Notes: a model not told the origin generated them from the sequence alone. 64,000 bases of DNA from Aselliscus stoliczkanus (GCA_033961575.1 CM066727.1:121012434-121076433), one strand, 5' to 3'. Positions 1 to 13,000 are shown, numbered from the stretch's first letter. Numbers and translations: made by a program.

Positions 1-239
1 GCTATTTAATTATATGCTAGACTTTCATGAAGTAATCATGTTAGTAATGTTTATTCATAGTCTTACTAGTAAATCAGGCAATAACTGGAAAAGCCTATTT
101 ATTGATTTAGCATATTCATTTATTCACTCATTCATGTAGTCACTCAATAACTATCACTGAATATATTGTAGACATGAGAGAACTCCTGATGGAAAAATGA
201 AAACAATAAGAACAACAGATATTTGTTTCTGGAGTTTCT

Positions 240-370
240 TCAGTGCATAGCTTCTGTGCTAGGCTCTTTTTGGACCATGTCTATACTCATCACAAAATCC
301 TATAAGAATGTACTATTCCCATTTCACAATGATGAAATGGAGATATAGAGGAAATGCAGAGTCAGCATTA
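240..370 (+). mobile_element. MIR SINE fragment
   Basis: 'ctcatcacaaaatcctataa', 'tactattcccatttcacaat' and 'gatgaaatggagatatagag' match the MIR core order (ctcatttaatcctcacaac.., attatccccatttta.., gatgaggaaactgaggc). Confidence 0.5.
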
Positions 371-599
371 TAACTCTGATTTGTGCCCATCCATGTAGGG
401 TCGGCCTTTGCTTTTGCAGTAGTTTAAACAGTTCATAGCATTATCAAAACCAAAGGTGGTAGTCTTAAACACTAAGAAGGGAATATATTCATGGTTATTA
501 GTTCCAGGAATAAATTCCATGAATGCAGTTCCTCTGCATCTTGTTAATAGGTTAGGGTCCTGAGGTTCAAGTGCCATAAAGATAATAACTGTCCTTTAT

Positions 600-760
600 G
601 GAATACTGTGTCTTAACTGTATATTCAGTATCTCATTTAATACTTCCAGTAGCCCTGTGGGCTATGTATGGTTATTTAATTTCCCTTTTACAGGTGAGCA
701 AATGAATCTCCAGAGAGGTCAAATAATTTTTCCATGAATACACAGTTTGTAAGTAAGACA
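600..760 (+). mobile_element. MIR SINE fragment
   Basis: 'atctcatttaatacttccag', 'tagccctgtgggctatgtat' and 'cccttttacaggtgagcaaa' follow the MIR consensus, diverged. Confidence 0.65.
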
Positions 761-1234
761 AAGTTTCCATCATTTCAGTGTGTTGTCTTTTGTCATTTTA
801 GAAAAAAACAAAACAAAACAAAACATATTTGTATCCAACAATGAAGAATCACTGAACTTCCACAGTGTCTTTCATCTTCTTTGAAATATAGCAGGGCTAT
901 AAAAAAAAATGGGTAATCCCATAAGTAGGAATTGATGTTATTACATTTGTAAAATAATGAATTTTTTATAAAAAAAAAGAAAATATTCTACAACAAAACT
1001 GCTCAGTTTTTAAAATATCCTATTTCAACACTGTCTAGTATGGCACCCACTAGGCACCTTTGGCTATGGAGCGCTAAAACTGTAAGAGAACCAAAGAACT
1101 GAATTTTAAATTTTATTTAATTTTAATGAATTTCAAGTTAATAGCTGTATAAAATTACTGAATATATTGGTATAAATTACTGAAAAATTACTGAATAAGC
1201 TTCCAATGAGTTTAAATATGACTTCCATGACACA

Positions 1235-1620
1235 GCTGGATTTCTATTCATGCAAAAATATTTACTAGGCTTTTGGTAGACACTGGGATTATAAGACTGA
1301 ATAAGATACCATCCTTAGCAAAGCACACAATCATTTAACCAAAGAATAGAAATAAGGAAGGGTAAGTTTGATCATAGAAATATATGTAAGTTACTGCAGT
1401 GGTTCAAAGGAAGAGGGGTGTCTGTCCTACCAAGGGTAACAGAATAATCACAGAGAAGCATGGAAGACTTTACCGAGGAGGCAGTGGTTAAGATGGTTTT
1501 GATTAATGCATTAGAAGAGTTTGACAGCGAGATTTAAGGGAAGGGGCTACTCAAGGCAGAGGGTGACAGCTCAGAGCTGTGCCCAAGCACATCTTCTCTG
1601 ATAGGCTGGCATAAAGGAGG
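1235..1620 (-). mobile_element. L2 LINE fragment
   Basis: 'gcaaaaatatttactaggct', 'gacactgggattataagact', 'gaataagataccatccttag' and, further on, 'ctactcaaggcagagggtga' follow the order of a reversed L2 3' end (aatatttattgagc.., actggggatacagagatgaa.., ggcagagggaaca). Strongly diverged. Confidence 0.5.
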
Positions 1621-2244
1621 GCTCACTGGGCTGCTTTACCTTTATCCAAAGCAGAGAGAGCAGTTTACATTACATTAGGAGCTAAGGATAGCATTAGGGG
1701 AAGTCACCTTTTTTCCTCTTTCCATAGTATTGCTGGGTGACAAAATATCAATTTCCTAGAATGTTCTATAGGAGAGAGGAAATATCTTTCTTTTTGTTTT
1801 CTCTTACACCTTCCAAAAGATCCCACTCTCACGATTATAGTGAAAAGGTAGTTTCTATTGGAAGGCATTCACATGTTTAAGGTCTGTGTCATCACTAGAT
1901 TTCTCCCCGCCACCCCAGCTTGATTTTAATTGCTGCACTCTCCTCCCTAGTCCTGCCTCTTCCATATGGTGTCTTTCCTCTTGTAGGGGAAAAGCTTGCT
2001 GTTACTATGCTGCCTTAGCCTACAACTGAGTGAGGGATGAGTGGAGATAGGAGAGGAAGACCACTTTGGACTTTTATTTGCAAGGCAGATCCTGCAACAC
2101 GGCTTTTCCATCAGTGAAGCTATTTCTAATTTTGTTCAGGATCAAAAGGAGAGAGAGGCCTGACCTTTTGGCACCCCTCTTTGAAGTATCAACTTTTTTT
2201 CTTGTGTATCTCTCCTTTGAAATAAAAACACATGTGGCTCAATG

Positions 2245-2400
2245 CCTTGACTTCGACATTTTCTATTTGCATGACTTAGGGAAGTTACTTAAACTTTTTG
2301 TGACTCCTTTTCCTGTCTATAAAATGGGGAAAATACTAGTATATCCCTTACTATTGCATGAATTAAGTGGGTTAACATACGGTGTGACTCTTACATCCGA
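2245..2400 (-). mobile_element. MIR SINE fragment
   Basis: 'tatttgcatgacttagggaa', 'gttacttaaactttttgtga', 'cctgtctataaaatggggaa' and 'attgcatgaattaagtggg' are the reversed MIR 3' half. The open frame 2066-2413 is a by-product. Confidence 0.65.
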
Positions 2401-2679
2401 GCCCCGCACATGAAACAATTTCAAATATGTTGGTGCTGTTGCTGCTATTTCCCAGGCTATATAGTTTGGGAGGCCATAATCTCAAGGGATGTTAGGTCTC
2501 AGGACTAGTTTGGGGTCTGAGATTGTGTGTTTCACACAGGCTCCCAGGAATGTTTCTTCTCCTTGGTTCATGCTTTGAGGAACAAAGCAATAGAGTCCTG
2601 TCATTTCCTATTGCCCCATGTCTGTCTTTTGTCTCCCACTAGTTGGGCCCTGTGAGAAACCACCACTGTTTTAGTGTCC

Positions 2680-3110
2680 TAGAGCTACTGTAACATAGTA
2701 TCACAAAATGGGTGGCTTAAAATGATGGAAATTTATTCTCTCGCAGTTGTGGAGACATGAAGTTCAAAATCCAGATGTTGGCAGGGCTGTGCTCCCTCTA
2801 AAGTCTCTATGGGAGAACCCCTCCTTGTTCTTCCTGGCTTCTAAATAGCTCCAAGTGTTCTTAGCATCACTCTGATCTCTGCCTCCGTCTCCACATGATC
2901 TTCTCTCTTGTCTTGTGTGTCTGTGTCTGTTCTCCTCTTCTTATAAAGAGACCAGTTATATAGGATCACCCCAATTCAGTATGACCTCTTCATAGGAGTA
3001 CCTTGAACATCTGCAAAGACCCTATTTCCAAATAAGGTCACATGCACAGGTACTAGGGGTTAGATCTTCAACATATCTTTTCAGGGACACAATTCAGCCA
3101 TTAATGCTCA
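2680..3110 (-). mobile_element. MLT1-type MaLR solo LTR
   Basis: Minus-strand copy of an old non-autonomous ERVL-MaLR LTR. Landmarks in order: 'gagctactgtaacatagtat', 'gggtggcttaaaatgatgg', 'cttcttataaagagaccagt', 'gaccctatttccaaataagg', 'tcagggacacaattcagcc'. About 430 bases, diverged. No internal or coding sequence is attached. Confidence 0.8.
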
Positions 3111-4309
3111 CTTTCTTTTTATCTTTATAAAAATGATTGTTTCCTTTTTGTGCTTGTTTTTATTAACACTTTTGTTTGATTGTGTGTTGTTTGCATAAGA
3201 GATTGGAAAGTGTGAATTCGCCTCTGACCCTTTGTGGTTAGGTAAGCCCCCTTCATCCATTTATGCTAACTAGGCTGTACTCCTTTCTGCCTTGGGGCAG
3301 TCATCTTACCATATTCAAGGGACCCAAATGTTCCATAACACAGTATTTATGTTCTTTTAATGAATTCCTCTTCGATGACCTTGATCTGGCAATGAAAATT
3401 GCTGTGTCATTCTCATCACATAAATCAGGCATAATATGGGTCTCTGCTTTTCTTCTGGTTGACTCATTTTACTGGATCATTACCATTTTCTTTCTTTTCT
3501 TTTTTCCTTCCTCTTTACAAGGAACTTTTTCATTCTAGCTACAGTTGAAAAATCTCATTGCCTTATCTTTCATGCATACAAAAAAAAAAAACAGAAAAAA
3601 AAAACACCAAACACCGAATCCCTTAAGTAAACTAAAAATGCAGTATACAACAGTTTTTTAGTCATCCAAAGATCCAGAAAAGCCTGATCAAAGGCTGCCT
3701 TTTAATATGCACAGAACTCTTCACAAGACCCTTCAGACTCTGATATCCCACAGCACAGGCATTATAGGTTGCTGAGTTGAAGTTATGTAGCCATATCGTT
3801 CTTGACTTTGCTGCTCATTTTTTAATTCCCACACTTATTGCAAAGTAATTTCTTTTAGTGGATCTGTTTATGTATTCTAGTGGTCCATCTGTCACACTTA
3901 CTTCGAGTCACAGGTCTAGAACAGACTGTCGATTTCACACTGCAAAGTATAACAGTGGAAAACAAAGAAAAATCAAGAGAGGGAAAACACTAAACTTATT
4001 AAAATAAAATGCAAGCATTAACATCTGGGAATGTAAAACAACATTGAAATGGAGTTAAACAGTTTTTAAGTAAGAGAAACTATATTTGTTCCCCCAGTGT
4101 GAGATAATTAGAAAAGGATGGGGTGAAATGCCACCTAGTATGTGACTCCCAGCAATGTATAGCCATTGATGGTCAAGAAACTTCCTCCCCAGACTCCTTA
4201 TTCCAGCTGGGACCATGAGTTAATGTTTCCAAGCAATCACGAGCAAGCATAGAGACACAAATCAATTTGAAAATATACTCAAAATAACCCTTCTGTCCAG
4301 GCCCCATAT

Positions 4310-5480
4310 ATGATTCAACACATATTTATTACAAAGAACACATATTTATTCTTACTATCCTGTGAGATAGACCAATGACCAATGTCACCCTCATGCAGCA
4401 GATGTTACAGTGGATGTGACATTCTGAAGCATGGGAAACAAAATGGAGGAAAGGAAAGCAACACTGGGAAATAGGAATGTGAGAGGGTGGGACTTGCTAT
4501 TTTATATAGGATGGTCAGAGAAAGACCTTCAGATAAAGTGACATTTGTGCAGAGATATCAAGGAGGGAAGGAAGGAAGCCAAAAGAAAGGGGCTCTAAAT
4601 TAGGAAGATGCATGGCATGTTCTAGTAACAGCAGAGAGGGTAAATGGGGACAGAATAAAGGGAGGAAGGATAGACAAGATATGACATGAGATCAGAGAGG
4701 CAGTGGGAACCTAAATCTTACAGGGCTTTTTAGGCCATTTTGAAGCCTACCTTTCCTGGGCCGGCCGAGTGGCTCAGTTGGTGAAGAGCTTGCTCAAGAG
4801 TGCGAGCTGAGCTCTGAGCAACAGCAGTTTGATTTCTGGCCTGAGCTGAGCTGCTGTTGAGCTGCCAACAGGTGCAGGATGGCTCAACTAAATAAAAATA
4901 AAAAATAAATAAAATAAAGCCTACCTTTCCTTTTGAGTAAGGCAGATAGCTACCGAAGGGTCCTCAGCAGAGGAATGATTTGATTCAACTGCCTGTAAAA
5001 GGATATCTCTGGCTTCATAGACTGTAGAGGGACAGGGATGAGCCAGGAAGGATATGTAGAACACCACTGCAATAATCAAGCAAGAGCAGACAATGGTTTT
5101 GACCTGGATAGTAGCAGAGAAGGTAGTGGGGGGTGGGTCACAAAGTGAAAATGTTTTGAAGATACAAAGGAGGACAAGGATGGCCAAGATATCAAATGGG
5201 GTATGAGAGAGAAACAATAAAGACAGAAATTCTTCTTCCAAAAATTTTGGCCTGGGCCATGGGGAGGATGAAGTCATCACTGACAGATGAGAAAGACTGT
5301 GAGGAAGCTGAGGTGGAGAGGTTGGAAACCAAAAGTTTGTTTTTGGATGTGTTCATCTTGAGATGCCTATTTAATTTCCACAATGATGTATCAAGGAGGC
5401 GTTGCATGTATGAGACTGGAGCTCAGCGGAGACGATTGAGTTCTAGGCATAACTTTGGAAGATGCCAGGATCTAGACTGT
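4310..5480 (-). mobile_element. L2 LINE, long 3' fragment
   Basis: Reverse-strand L2. Reading the complement, the blocks 'gattattgcagtggtg' and 'cattcctctgctgagg' fit the L2 3' course, and on the + strand it opens with 'ttcaacacatatttatta', the reversed L2 end. The SINE at 4758-4916 interrupts it. Overlapping open frames here (4921-5504) are by-products of L2 and show no domain. Confidence 0.65.
4758..4916 (+). mobile_element. tRNA-derived SINE, variant subfamily
   Basis: Starts 'gggccggccgagtggctcag' and ends in an A-rich (aaat)-type tail. The perfect 15-bp duplication aagcctacctttcct flanks it (4743-4757 and 4917-4931). The head resembles the other SINEs here, but the middle differs: it has a 'gagctgagctctgagcaacag' type segment, lacks the 'cccacatatgagggccagtgacactg' block, and then runs through 'ctgagctgctgttgagctgcc'. 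It is inserted inside an L2 fragment. Confidence 0.85.
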
Positions 5481-7136
5481 CCTTCTTTGCCAGTGCAGGA
5501 ATGACCTGACCTTATCCAAACTAAGCAGTCATACTGTACATGTTAATAACACATTTTACAGGGCCAATTCTGGCCTTTTGCAATGTCCTTCTGGTTTCTA
5601 AGATAAATAAACATATGTTTCCCGCTGGATGCCTCAGTGTTTCCAAAACAGTCCTTATTTGAATACCAAGAAAGAAAAACCTCTTGGGGAGAAAATTTTT
5701 TATTGTTTTTGGAAAAAAAATCCCTGTATTTTCTCTTGCAAGCTTAAAATTGGATGAAAACAGTCAAGTCTTCGTTTCCCACAAGAGCTCACATTAACAA
5801 AAGTGCAGCCTGCCTTAAATGTAGGCTGATAACTTGCTGGTGGTTTGACAGTTATGAATAGACAGCCTTGTACCATAAAGGAGGCATATTCCTGAAACAG
5901 CAGGAGGCCTCAGTGGGCCCCAGGCACTGTACCAGCACACTTAACTAAAAAACCATGGAAACACGTATAAATTCCACAACTAAGGTCATAATTACATGGA
6001 ATCCTAGCATAGAGAATTCTGTAATTTGTATTGATTGCTAGTTTATGGTCACTTGATTTGGCTTTCAAAAGTGAAAACATAAAATATTTCTCTTGATATA
6101 ATTTATTTTTCCCCATTTTTTCACAAAAGCAGTTATGTGTGTATGAGGGGTAAGGGTGGGTATCCTCTTTCAATATTAACATGCTCACAAAAGCGAAAAT
6201 AAAACTTTAACTAATTTAATTATACATTCATTTATTTCTTTATTTCACTCATTTATTGAGGATTTAGAATATTACAGGAACTATGATAGATCTGGAGACA
6301 ATAAAAACAAAAAAATGCATATTTTATTCCCTGTAGTAAAAACTGCAGGATGTAAAACTGAGATATTACTTCAATAAACTTTAAAAATGAATAAAAAGAT
6401 CATATCTGAGAAGACTCTGAGAGGAAATGAAAGTCAAAAATGTTGTGTACCTGTTCATCATTAAAAATTATAATGTTAGACAAATTTCCTGTGTCAGTCC
6501 TTAACTTCAGGAAAAACATCTGGAATGCAGTAAGAAGTACCAGGCCACCTACAAATCACACAGCTTTTACTGAGGTCTAGGAAATGATAAACAAAGCTTA
6601 AAACACCAGATGTTTCTAGATGGTGTTATTTTGAATAAAATACTTCTCATGCCATCTGGATTAATAGATGGATTTTTCCCTAGCGTATTTCTTCCTAGCT
6701 TCAGAAACTCTCACTGATAAGTATATTAGAGATCCATTTCCCTAACAAGAGTGGCAGTGGATTTGGTAGATTTCTGAGAGGAAAAGTCAGTGTGGAAAAC
6801 TTCCACTACTCCTGAGGGGGCTGTACAGTGTAGCCCAGGTTTAAAAGTTGCTGTCAGGTTCACAAAGCCTGCATTTTCTTCCAGTAGTCTGTGTTCACTT
6901 TTAAACTCCTTTCTCAGAAACAATGCCTTTGGCCTTAGTTGACAAATGTTGGAAATTAGGTAATAATATAAGCAGTCTTTTTGTAGGGTGTTAGAACACC
7001 GTGACTTTGGTCCTTTCTGACTCTTACAAATAGGAAATTGTTGAGGTTGTTGCTTGTTCATGTGGGAAAATATTCTTTTATGTGTCAAATAATTGACACA
7101 TAAGTTTAAGGTATACAAGATAATTATTTAGGGTGA
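5481..7136. other. Intergenic, no gene seen
   Basis: AT-rich sequence with short chance frames only. A weak L2-like end lies near 6225-6300. The 130-aa minus frame at 6726-7118 has no recognisable domain. Confidence 0.6.
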
Positions 7137-7137
7137 T

Positions 7138-7176
<39 letters not shown>
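7137..7176. repeat. (CA)n microsatellite
   Basis: About 19 uninterrupted CA units, abutting the left end of MITE copy 1. Confidence 0.95.
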
Positions 7177-7179
<3 letters not shown>

Positions 7180-7435
7180 GGTGCCAAAAATATATGCATA
7201 AGTGGACATTTTGGTCAATGTTGCTCAAGCAGTAGTTCGCCGTAATCAGAAGTGTCTGGACACCAATAGTAACCACTTTTAGCACCTCTGATAATTGCAG
7301 AAGTCAAATGTGACTTGTATTCATCTTTTGATATATTGACTGTTACAATTTGACTGTTACAATACATCTTTTGATATATTGACTGTTACAATTTGAATAG
7401 TTTTTCTTTCTTAAAATGTGTATATATTTTTTTGG
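7177..7435. mobile_element. Tc1/mariner-like MITE, copy 1 ('gagggtgccaaaa' family)
   Basis: The left end 'gagggtgccaaaaatatatg' and the right end, reversed, 'gccaaaaaaatatatacaca' are inverted repeats. The right-end-proximal sequence matches copy 2 at 62862-62992 when reversed (ttttaagaaag.., aatacaagtc). The interior 'gtggacattttggtcaatg' to 'cgccgtaatcagaagtgtct' looks like a remnant of a longer element. Inside it a ttttgatatattgactgttacaattt-type unit is duplicated (about 7325-7397). It is bordered by (CA)n on the left and (CT)n/(TA)n on the right. No coding capacity. Confidence 0.7.
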
Positions 7436-7591
<156 letters not shown>

Positions 7592-7679
7592 CCACAATAA
7601 ATTCAGTTAACATTCACCAGTGTATATTCATTCTCTGCATTTTCTTTCGGTAGCAATAATAACAATAGCAGTGCTATTT

Positions 7680-7998
7680 TACATTGATATGTGATGGTAC
7701 TAAGAGGTGAGAGGAGCTTGAGGAGGTGATTACTATTAGATGAGGTCACGAGGGTGGGACCCTCATGGGGGGGATGAGTGCCCTGATAAGAGTCTGCAGA
7801 TATTTTGCTTTGCTCTGCTCTCTGCCATGTGAGGACAATGAGAAGTTGGCTGTCTGCAACCCCAGAAGAGGGCCCTCACCTCAGTGCTGGCCCTGATCTT
7901 GAATTTAACAGCCTCCAGGGCTCTAGTAAATAAATTTCTGTTGTTTCTAATCCACCCAGTCTGTGGTATTTTCTTACAGCAGCCTGGATTGACTAAGG
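7680..7998 (+). mobile_element. MST/MLT1-type MaLR solo LTR
   Basis: Sense copy. Landmarks: 'gaggaggtgattactatt', 'tgaggtcacgagggtgggac', 'atgagtgccctgataagag', 'gccatgtgaggacaatgag', 'aataaatttctgttgtttct', and the end 'agcagcctggattgactaag'. The order and length fit MST/MLT1 LTRs. No coding sequence. Confidence 0.8.
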
Positions 7999-7999
7999 T

Positions 8000-9737
8000 A
8001 ATTCTCACCATGCATAGAGGTTCACGACCCTGATACACAAATGGGTCAGAACAGGGCAGTTCTGGCTCAGAGGTGGAAATCTCCAGAGAGGTCATGGGGC
8101 TAGTGCAAGCCCAGGTCTCAGTGAGGCTAAAGGAGAATATGCCCAGGGGACCCAGACGGCCCATGTGGAAGCCTGAACTATAGCCTCAGAATCTAAATCA
8201 GGCTCTGAGACAATGACGAGCAATCACAAAGATTAAAAACAAGGCCTACATATACTTTTTTTCAAATGTCAATTTTAATGTAAATCAACACATTCTACCT
8301 TATTAAAAAGAAGACAAGTTCAAATTGACTAGGGATAGTCTTTTCTTGTCTGTGTTTACAAGCTAAGTGACATTAGGAATATCAGTTTATCATTTTAAGA
8401 TAAAATGGATAATAAGAAAAACACTATAAAAGTTGCTTAGGACAATTAACTGAGATACAGTATGTAAATAATGAAAGATCTATAACATAAACTAAAAGGG
8501 AGAATTGAAGTTGGGGAGTGGGGAGGAGGGGGCGCACTGCTTTGAAAACCACCGATATAGAAAACAGAAATTTGAAAAGCTCTACTTGTACTACAAATAA
8601 ATATTGGAGAATTAGTGTGTGTGAAATAATAGGAACTGAGGTAGAGGGAAATAGAAAATTGGCTGATAGGCAAACAGAGTTTAAAGAAATAAAATTGCAT
8701 TTTGAGAACAATAATATAGCTTCAAAGACAGTAAATTGGTAAATTGACACTGTAGTAAGAAGGCAAAAGAAAAAGACAAAGGGATGAATGATCCAATGTG
8801 ATGACAAATATAAACAGGACAAGAAAATCATCCCATGGGTAATTGCTGTTCTTTAAAAAGAAACTAATTCAAACAGTGCAGACAGAATAATCAAAGGCAA
8901 AATGGGGAATCATTCTCTAAGTTGAAGATTTTAATCTGCCACTTAAAAGGGGGCCCATAAAGTATCAAAAAATTAATGAAAAAGAAACCAATGTTAATGA
9001 AAGCTGGTAAAGTACTTGGATTTCAAAAATGAACATAATAATAACCACACACATAAAAAATATCACATGGGCATAATATGACACAAGCAACAAAGGTCTG
9101 TCTCCCAAGGGGAAATGATTATACCTGCCTTTGACTTCTCTACAGTATTAAACTTCAAAAGAAAATGGACCAAAATTGTCAGAAATTTGATAGAAAAATT
9201 TGTGATTATGTATATGCACTCTTACTTCACAAAGACCTCAGTTATAGTAGGTAGTTAATAAACATTTGTTAATTTAATTCGGAAGGAATAAATATAAACC
9301 TAGGGTACAGAATAATGTAACAGTAATAAACCCACTGAATTTTTGACAAGGAGTATGAGTTTTACTCATTAAGTCGTAATTAATGTATCTGTTTCTCAAC
9401 TCTACTTCCTGATAATCATTATCAATATTCTTAGCTTTTTGTTGTCCAAGAGAACATAATATGATTTTCATTACCTTCATATTATTGAAATAAAAAAAGG
9501 TTGCTTCTTGTCAATAAACTATAAAGTCACTGATTTGTTCATTCAAATGTGGGAAGTATTTTTGATAAGCCATCAGCAAGTACTACTAGCATAACATCCA
9601 AAGGGTATCCTCAATCTGCCCCCTTTTCATCATCTCCAACCAATCAACACCATCATAGCTCACCTGGATGTGGCATATTTTGAGTGATTTTTCTGCTTTA
9701 ACTCTCTCCTTTCCTCTACTGCACTTTAATTGACTTC
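8000..9737. other. Intergenic, no gene seen
   Basis: Holds one MIR fragment (8340-8450). The 8750-9250 stretch has the A-rich texture of an old L1/HAL1 but I cannot confirm it. The minus frames at 8424-8831 are chance frames. Confidence 0.5.
8340..8450 (-). mobile_element. MIR SINE fragment
   Basis: 'caagctaagtgacattagga', 'ttatcattttaagataaaat' and 'ataaaagttgcttaggacaa' follow a reversed MIR. Diverged. Confidence 0.45.
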
Positions 9738-9858
9738 TTTTTTTTTTTTTTTTTTTTTTTTTTTTAGGGCAGTGTCACTGGCCCTCACATGTGGGACTGA
9801 ACCGGGGCCGCTGGTTTCCCAAGCCAGCGCTTAACCGCCGCACCACTCAGCCGGCCCC
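9738..9858 (-). mobile_element. tRNA-derived SINE, short form
   Basis: Minus-strand copy: a long poly-T, then 'agggcagtgtcactggccc', 'aaccggggccgctgg', 'aagccagcgcttaaccgccg' and a terminal 'ggccggc' head in reverse. It ends directly in poly-A after the 'cagtgacactgccct' block, without the long tail. A clear target-site duplication was not identified for this copy. Confidence 0.85.
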
Positions 9859-9879
9859 CCTCTACTCCTCTTTTAAACA

Positions 9880-10320
9880 ACCCCACTTCTACAATAACTC
9901 AATCTATATGGCTGTACATGAACAATTCCTTGTTCAACTCTCAGCACTAACATGCCATCCTTGTCCTACCTCAGGGCATTTATACTTGCTCTTCTCTCTG
10001 TCTAGGACTCTTTGACCTGTGTTCCAATGCCATTTCCATGACCATCATTTATAAAACAACATATATTTCTATCATTTTCCATCTCTTTATCTTGTTTTAT
10101 TTTTCATAATACTTGAACTATTTTCTAAGTTCATCTTGTTTTCAACTTTATTATCTTTTCTCCTCCAAATTGATAAACTCCTGGAGAGGAGAGATGTTGT
10201 CTGTCTTGTTCATTGCTATATACCTCAAACAGGATAATTCTAGACATATAATTGGACATTCCATATATCTGGTCTGAATGAATGAATGACTAAATAAATG
10301 AATGAATGCCTGAACAAAGG
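9880..10320 (+). mobile_element. L2 LINE 3' end
   Basis: Sense L2: 'cctcagggcatttatacttg', 'tctctctgtctaggactctt', 'aaactcctggagaggagaga', 'tgtcttgttcattgctatat', ending in (gaat)n 'tgaatgaatgactaaataaa'. The landmarks are in canonical order. It lies next to the SINE at 9738-9858. Confidence 0.7.
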
Positions 10321-10684
10321 TCAGTTAGTTTCTATACATATCCTCACAACTAACCATTCAGGTTTGAATTATTGTTCAAAACTGTGCAAACTATTTTATT
10401 TATTTCCTTTTCCTTAATTTAGAGTGTTCAAGGGGAAAGTCCAGTTAATAGAGATGATTTGTAACTTGTGTTCTGCCAGAGGAATCTGAGGTAGTAACTT
10501 GGATACTAGAAGGGGAAAAAACTAAATTTTACCACATTTAGTAAAATCTTCATCACTCCTTGTAAATACTCACTCCTTGTAAATACCTATGTTATGAAAC
10601 AAGTGTGTGCTAGTAGCATTTCTATACTGAAAATTCACTCTTTTCAACAAGGTTAGTTCCATTTTATCATGAGCATCCAAAGAA

Positions 10685-10686
10685 TA

Positions 10687-10730
<44 letters not shown>

Positions 10731-10816
10731 AGGGAGGAAGAAAGAGAAAGAAAAGAAGGGAGAAAGGGAGAAAGAGAGGAGAAAAGGAGGAAAGAAAGAA
10801 AAAGGGAGAGAGAAAT
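10685..10816. repeat. (GAT)n microsatellite and adjoining purine-rich tract
   Basis: About 15 GAT units (10685-10730), then about 85 bases almost entirely A/G (gaaagaaa, ggagaaa). Confidence 0.95.
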
Positions 10817-10819
10817 GAA

Positions 10820-12744
10820 GATTGTTCCTTTTCAACAGCTGGACCAAATTAGAAAACCAAATGAAATTCTCTGGGTTGGATTTTGAACCCAGAAAACTGC
10901 AGTTGTGGTAAAACACCACATTATTTTTAGCAAACGAATTCGGGAAAATCACATCTTAGCACAGGGTTCTGAAAATGTTGGTGACTTAGATACCTTACGG
11001 AACAGTCTTCAGAAACTGTAAAAGTATTGTTGCTGGTGAAATGGAAAATTAGAGTTAGTGAGGTTTAAAAACAGTCACCTAAAAGATTCATTTTGCAGAC
11101 AGAGCTAGGGTTTGTTTGAGGTTTTCCTATGTTTACACTAGCACATAATGTCTGAAAAGCTTTCTTTGGTTATATCGGACTGGACATCTATTGAAAACAG
11201 TATTTTTTTTGAGGTGAGGTAATGATTTTTGAGTACCCAGAGTATTTTATTCAAAATAAATATAGCCATCAAAATAAGGCTAGATGTGTTTGGAAAAATA
11301 TATTTATCACATTATTTGGAAATGCGATGGAATTTGTGGAATATGTAATTTTAATTTTGTATTATATCTTTTCTCAAATTTGAATCAGAAAGTATAATTT
11401 CATTTCCCAAAACTACTATAATTGTCACAGTATGAAAATTAAATTAAAAGTTTTCAAAGTTTTTTTCCAAACTTTGTTTGGAAAAGTTTGCTCACATAAG
11501 TTTAACAGACAAATTCATCACTTTGTTTTTGGTTGGGGTAAGAATACATAAGTAATATTATTAGATCTAATTACAAAAAATAAATAAAAAAAATAAAAAA
11601 ATAAATCCATCAAGTAATGAACCTCTAATCAGCATTTAGGAATTATTCATTATTAGCTATTGCCTCTTTCTAAGACAATCTTTTTGATATTAAGCTGTGA
11701 AAATTTATGATACTAAAGTTAAAAGGAATCTAGCTCAGGGAGATAATTGCTTCAATGATTTCACTTTAACTTCCTTCATCGTTAGATATGCTGATGTAAG
11801 TGCATACTGTTATATCAATGCAAATAAAAATTATGAACTTTTATATTGCACTTTTACTGATTTATTTGAATAGAAATGTTTCTACTTAATTACATAATAT
11901 GGATATAATTCTAATAATGTATAATATTTTATTATGTGAATTCACCACATAGTCACTTATTCATGTTCTTACCCCTCTACTTTAGAATTTCTTCCAACTT
12001 TGTATGATATAATGTTGAAATAAAGTATTATTCTGGTTATAAGTCACTTAATATTTTGATATCTAGATATGGGGATATGGGGATTACTGGATCAAGGGCT
12101 ATGAACATTTCAGTACATTTTGCCAATTAAAAAATGTTTCTTAAATTAGTGTCATTTTATAGGTCCAAAATGGTAACTTAATTTCTCTGTTTACTATTAT
12201 TTTTGTTGGTTTTTATTTTTACCTCATTATACTTTTCTAAATTCATTGTAATGGTAAAGAGTGTAGAGCTCAAAGAAGTTAAATGACTCCTCAGGGAAAC
12301 AAACCAACCAACAAAACCCAGCAAACTAGTGAAAGAACTAGTATTACCTACCACCTGTCCTCAAGTCCCTATTCTTTTTATCACTCACATGCAACATTCG
12401 TGTTAATAGTATGTGTTAACTTGACCATGAGAGACTGTTAAATCTGTGAAATTTAGAACATAAATGTTTTTGAAACACAAATTGTTTGAGAAATAGTAGT
12501 TTTAAGAGACTACTGTAGTGCAAAAAGACCAAACTTAAATGCTTTAATGATATGGCATGAAAGTGTAGGGAAATTCTGATATCTTCCAACCTTTTGCAAG
12601 ACCTCACATAATTCCTGGACTGCCTCCATTATAAGTTAATTCTTATAAGATATTCAAGAGACTCCTAATAGAGTCCAGAACCCTTTATTATATGTAATAT
12701 TTTTTTGTTATGAGTGGATTCAACTATGCTCTTCATTTATGTGT
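10820..12744. other. Intergenic, nothing recognised
   Basis: AT-rich unassigned sequence, no coding signal. 11574-11604 is A-rich low complexity. Confidence 0.6.
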
Positions 12745-12887
12745 GCATTCATTCCATACATATGTGAACTCATACCCTGTGCAGAAAACACTATGATGGA
12801 TTCTGGAGACACTATTGTGAAAACACATAAAGCAAGTATTGTCTGATTCTGTTAAGGGATATGTGAGCACGCATTTGTGCGCACGCG

Positions 12888-12929
<42 letters not shown>

Positions 12930-13000
12930 AAAATAAATAAAAGGCAAATTGTAATAGGCGCTATGACAGAAACGGAAGAGTAACCAATACTGGTAGGCAA
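12745..13000 (-). mobile_element. L2 LINE 3' fragment with (CA)n
   Basis: 'gtgcattcattccatacata', 'gatggattctggagacacta', then a (CA)n run (about 12890-12923) and 'aggcaaattgtaataggcgc', as in a reversed L2 end. It may extend weakly to about 13200. Confidence 0.45.
12890..12923. repeat. (CA)n microsatellite
   Basis: About 16 CA units inside an L2-like fragment. Confidence 0.95.

Noticed and set aside
1..1200. Last exon or 3'UTR of decorin (DCN), expected upstream
   Set aside because: No SLRP coding sequence or cysteine loop is visible; DCN most likely lies beyond the left edge.
10685..10730. CRISPR-like regular repeat
   Set aside because: Simple GAT trinucleotide repeat without spacers; no cas genes, and the DNA is mammalian.
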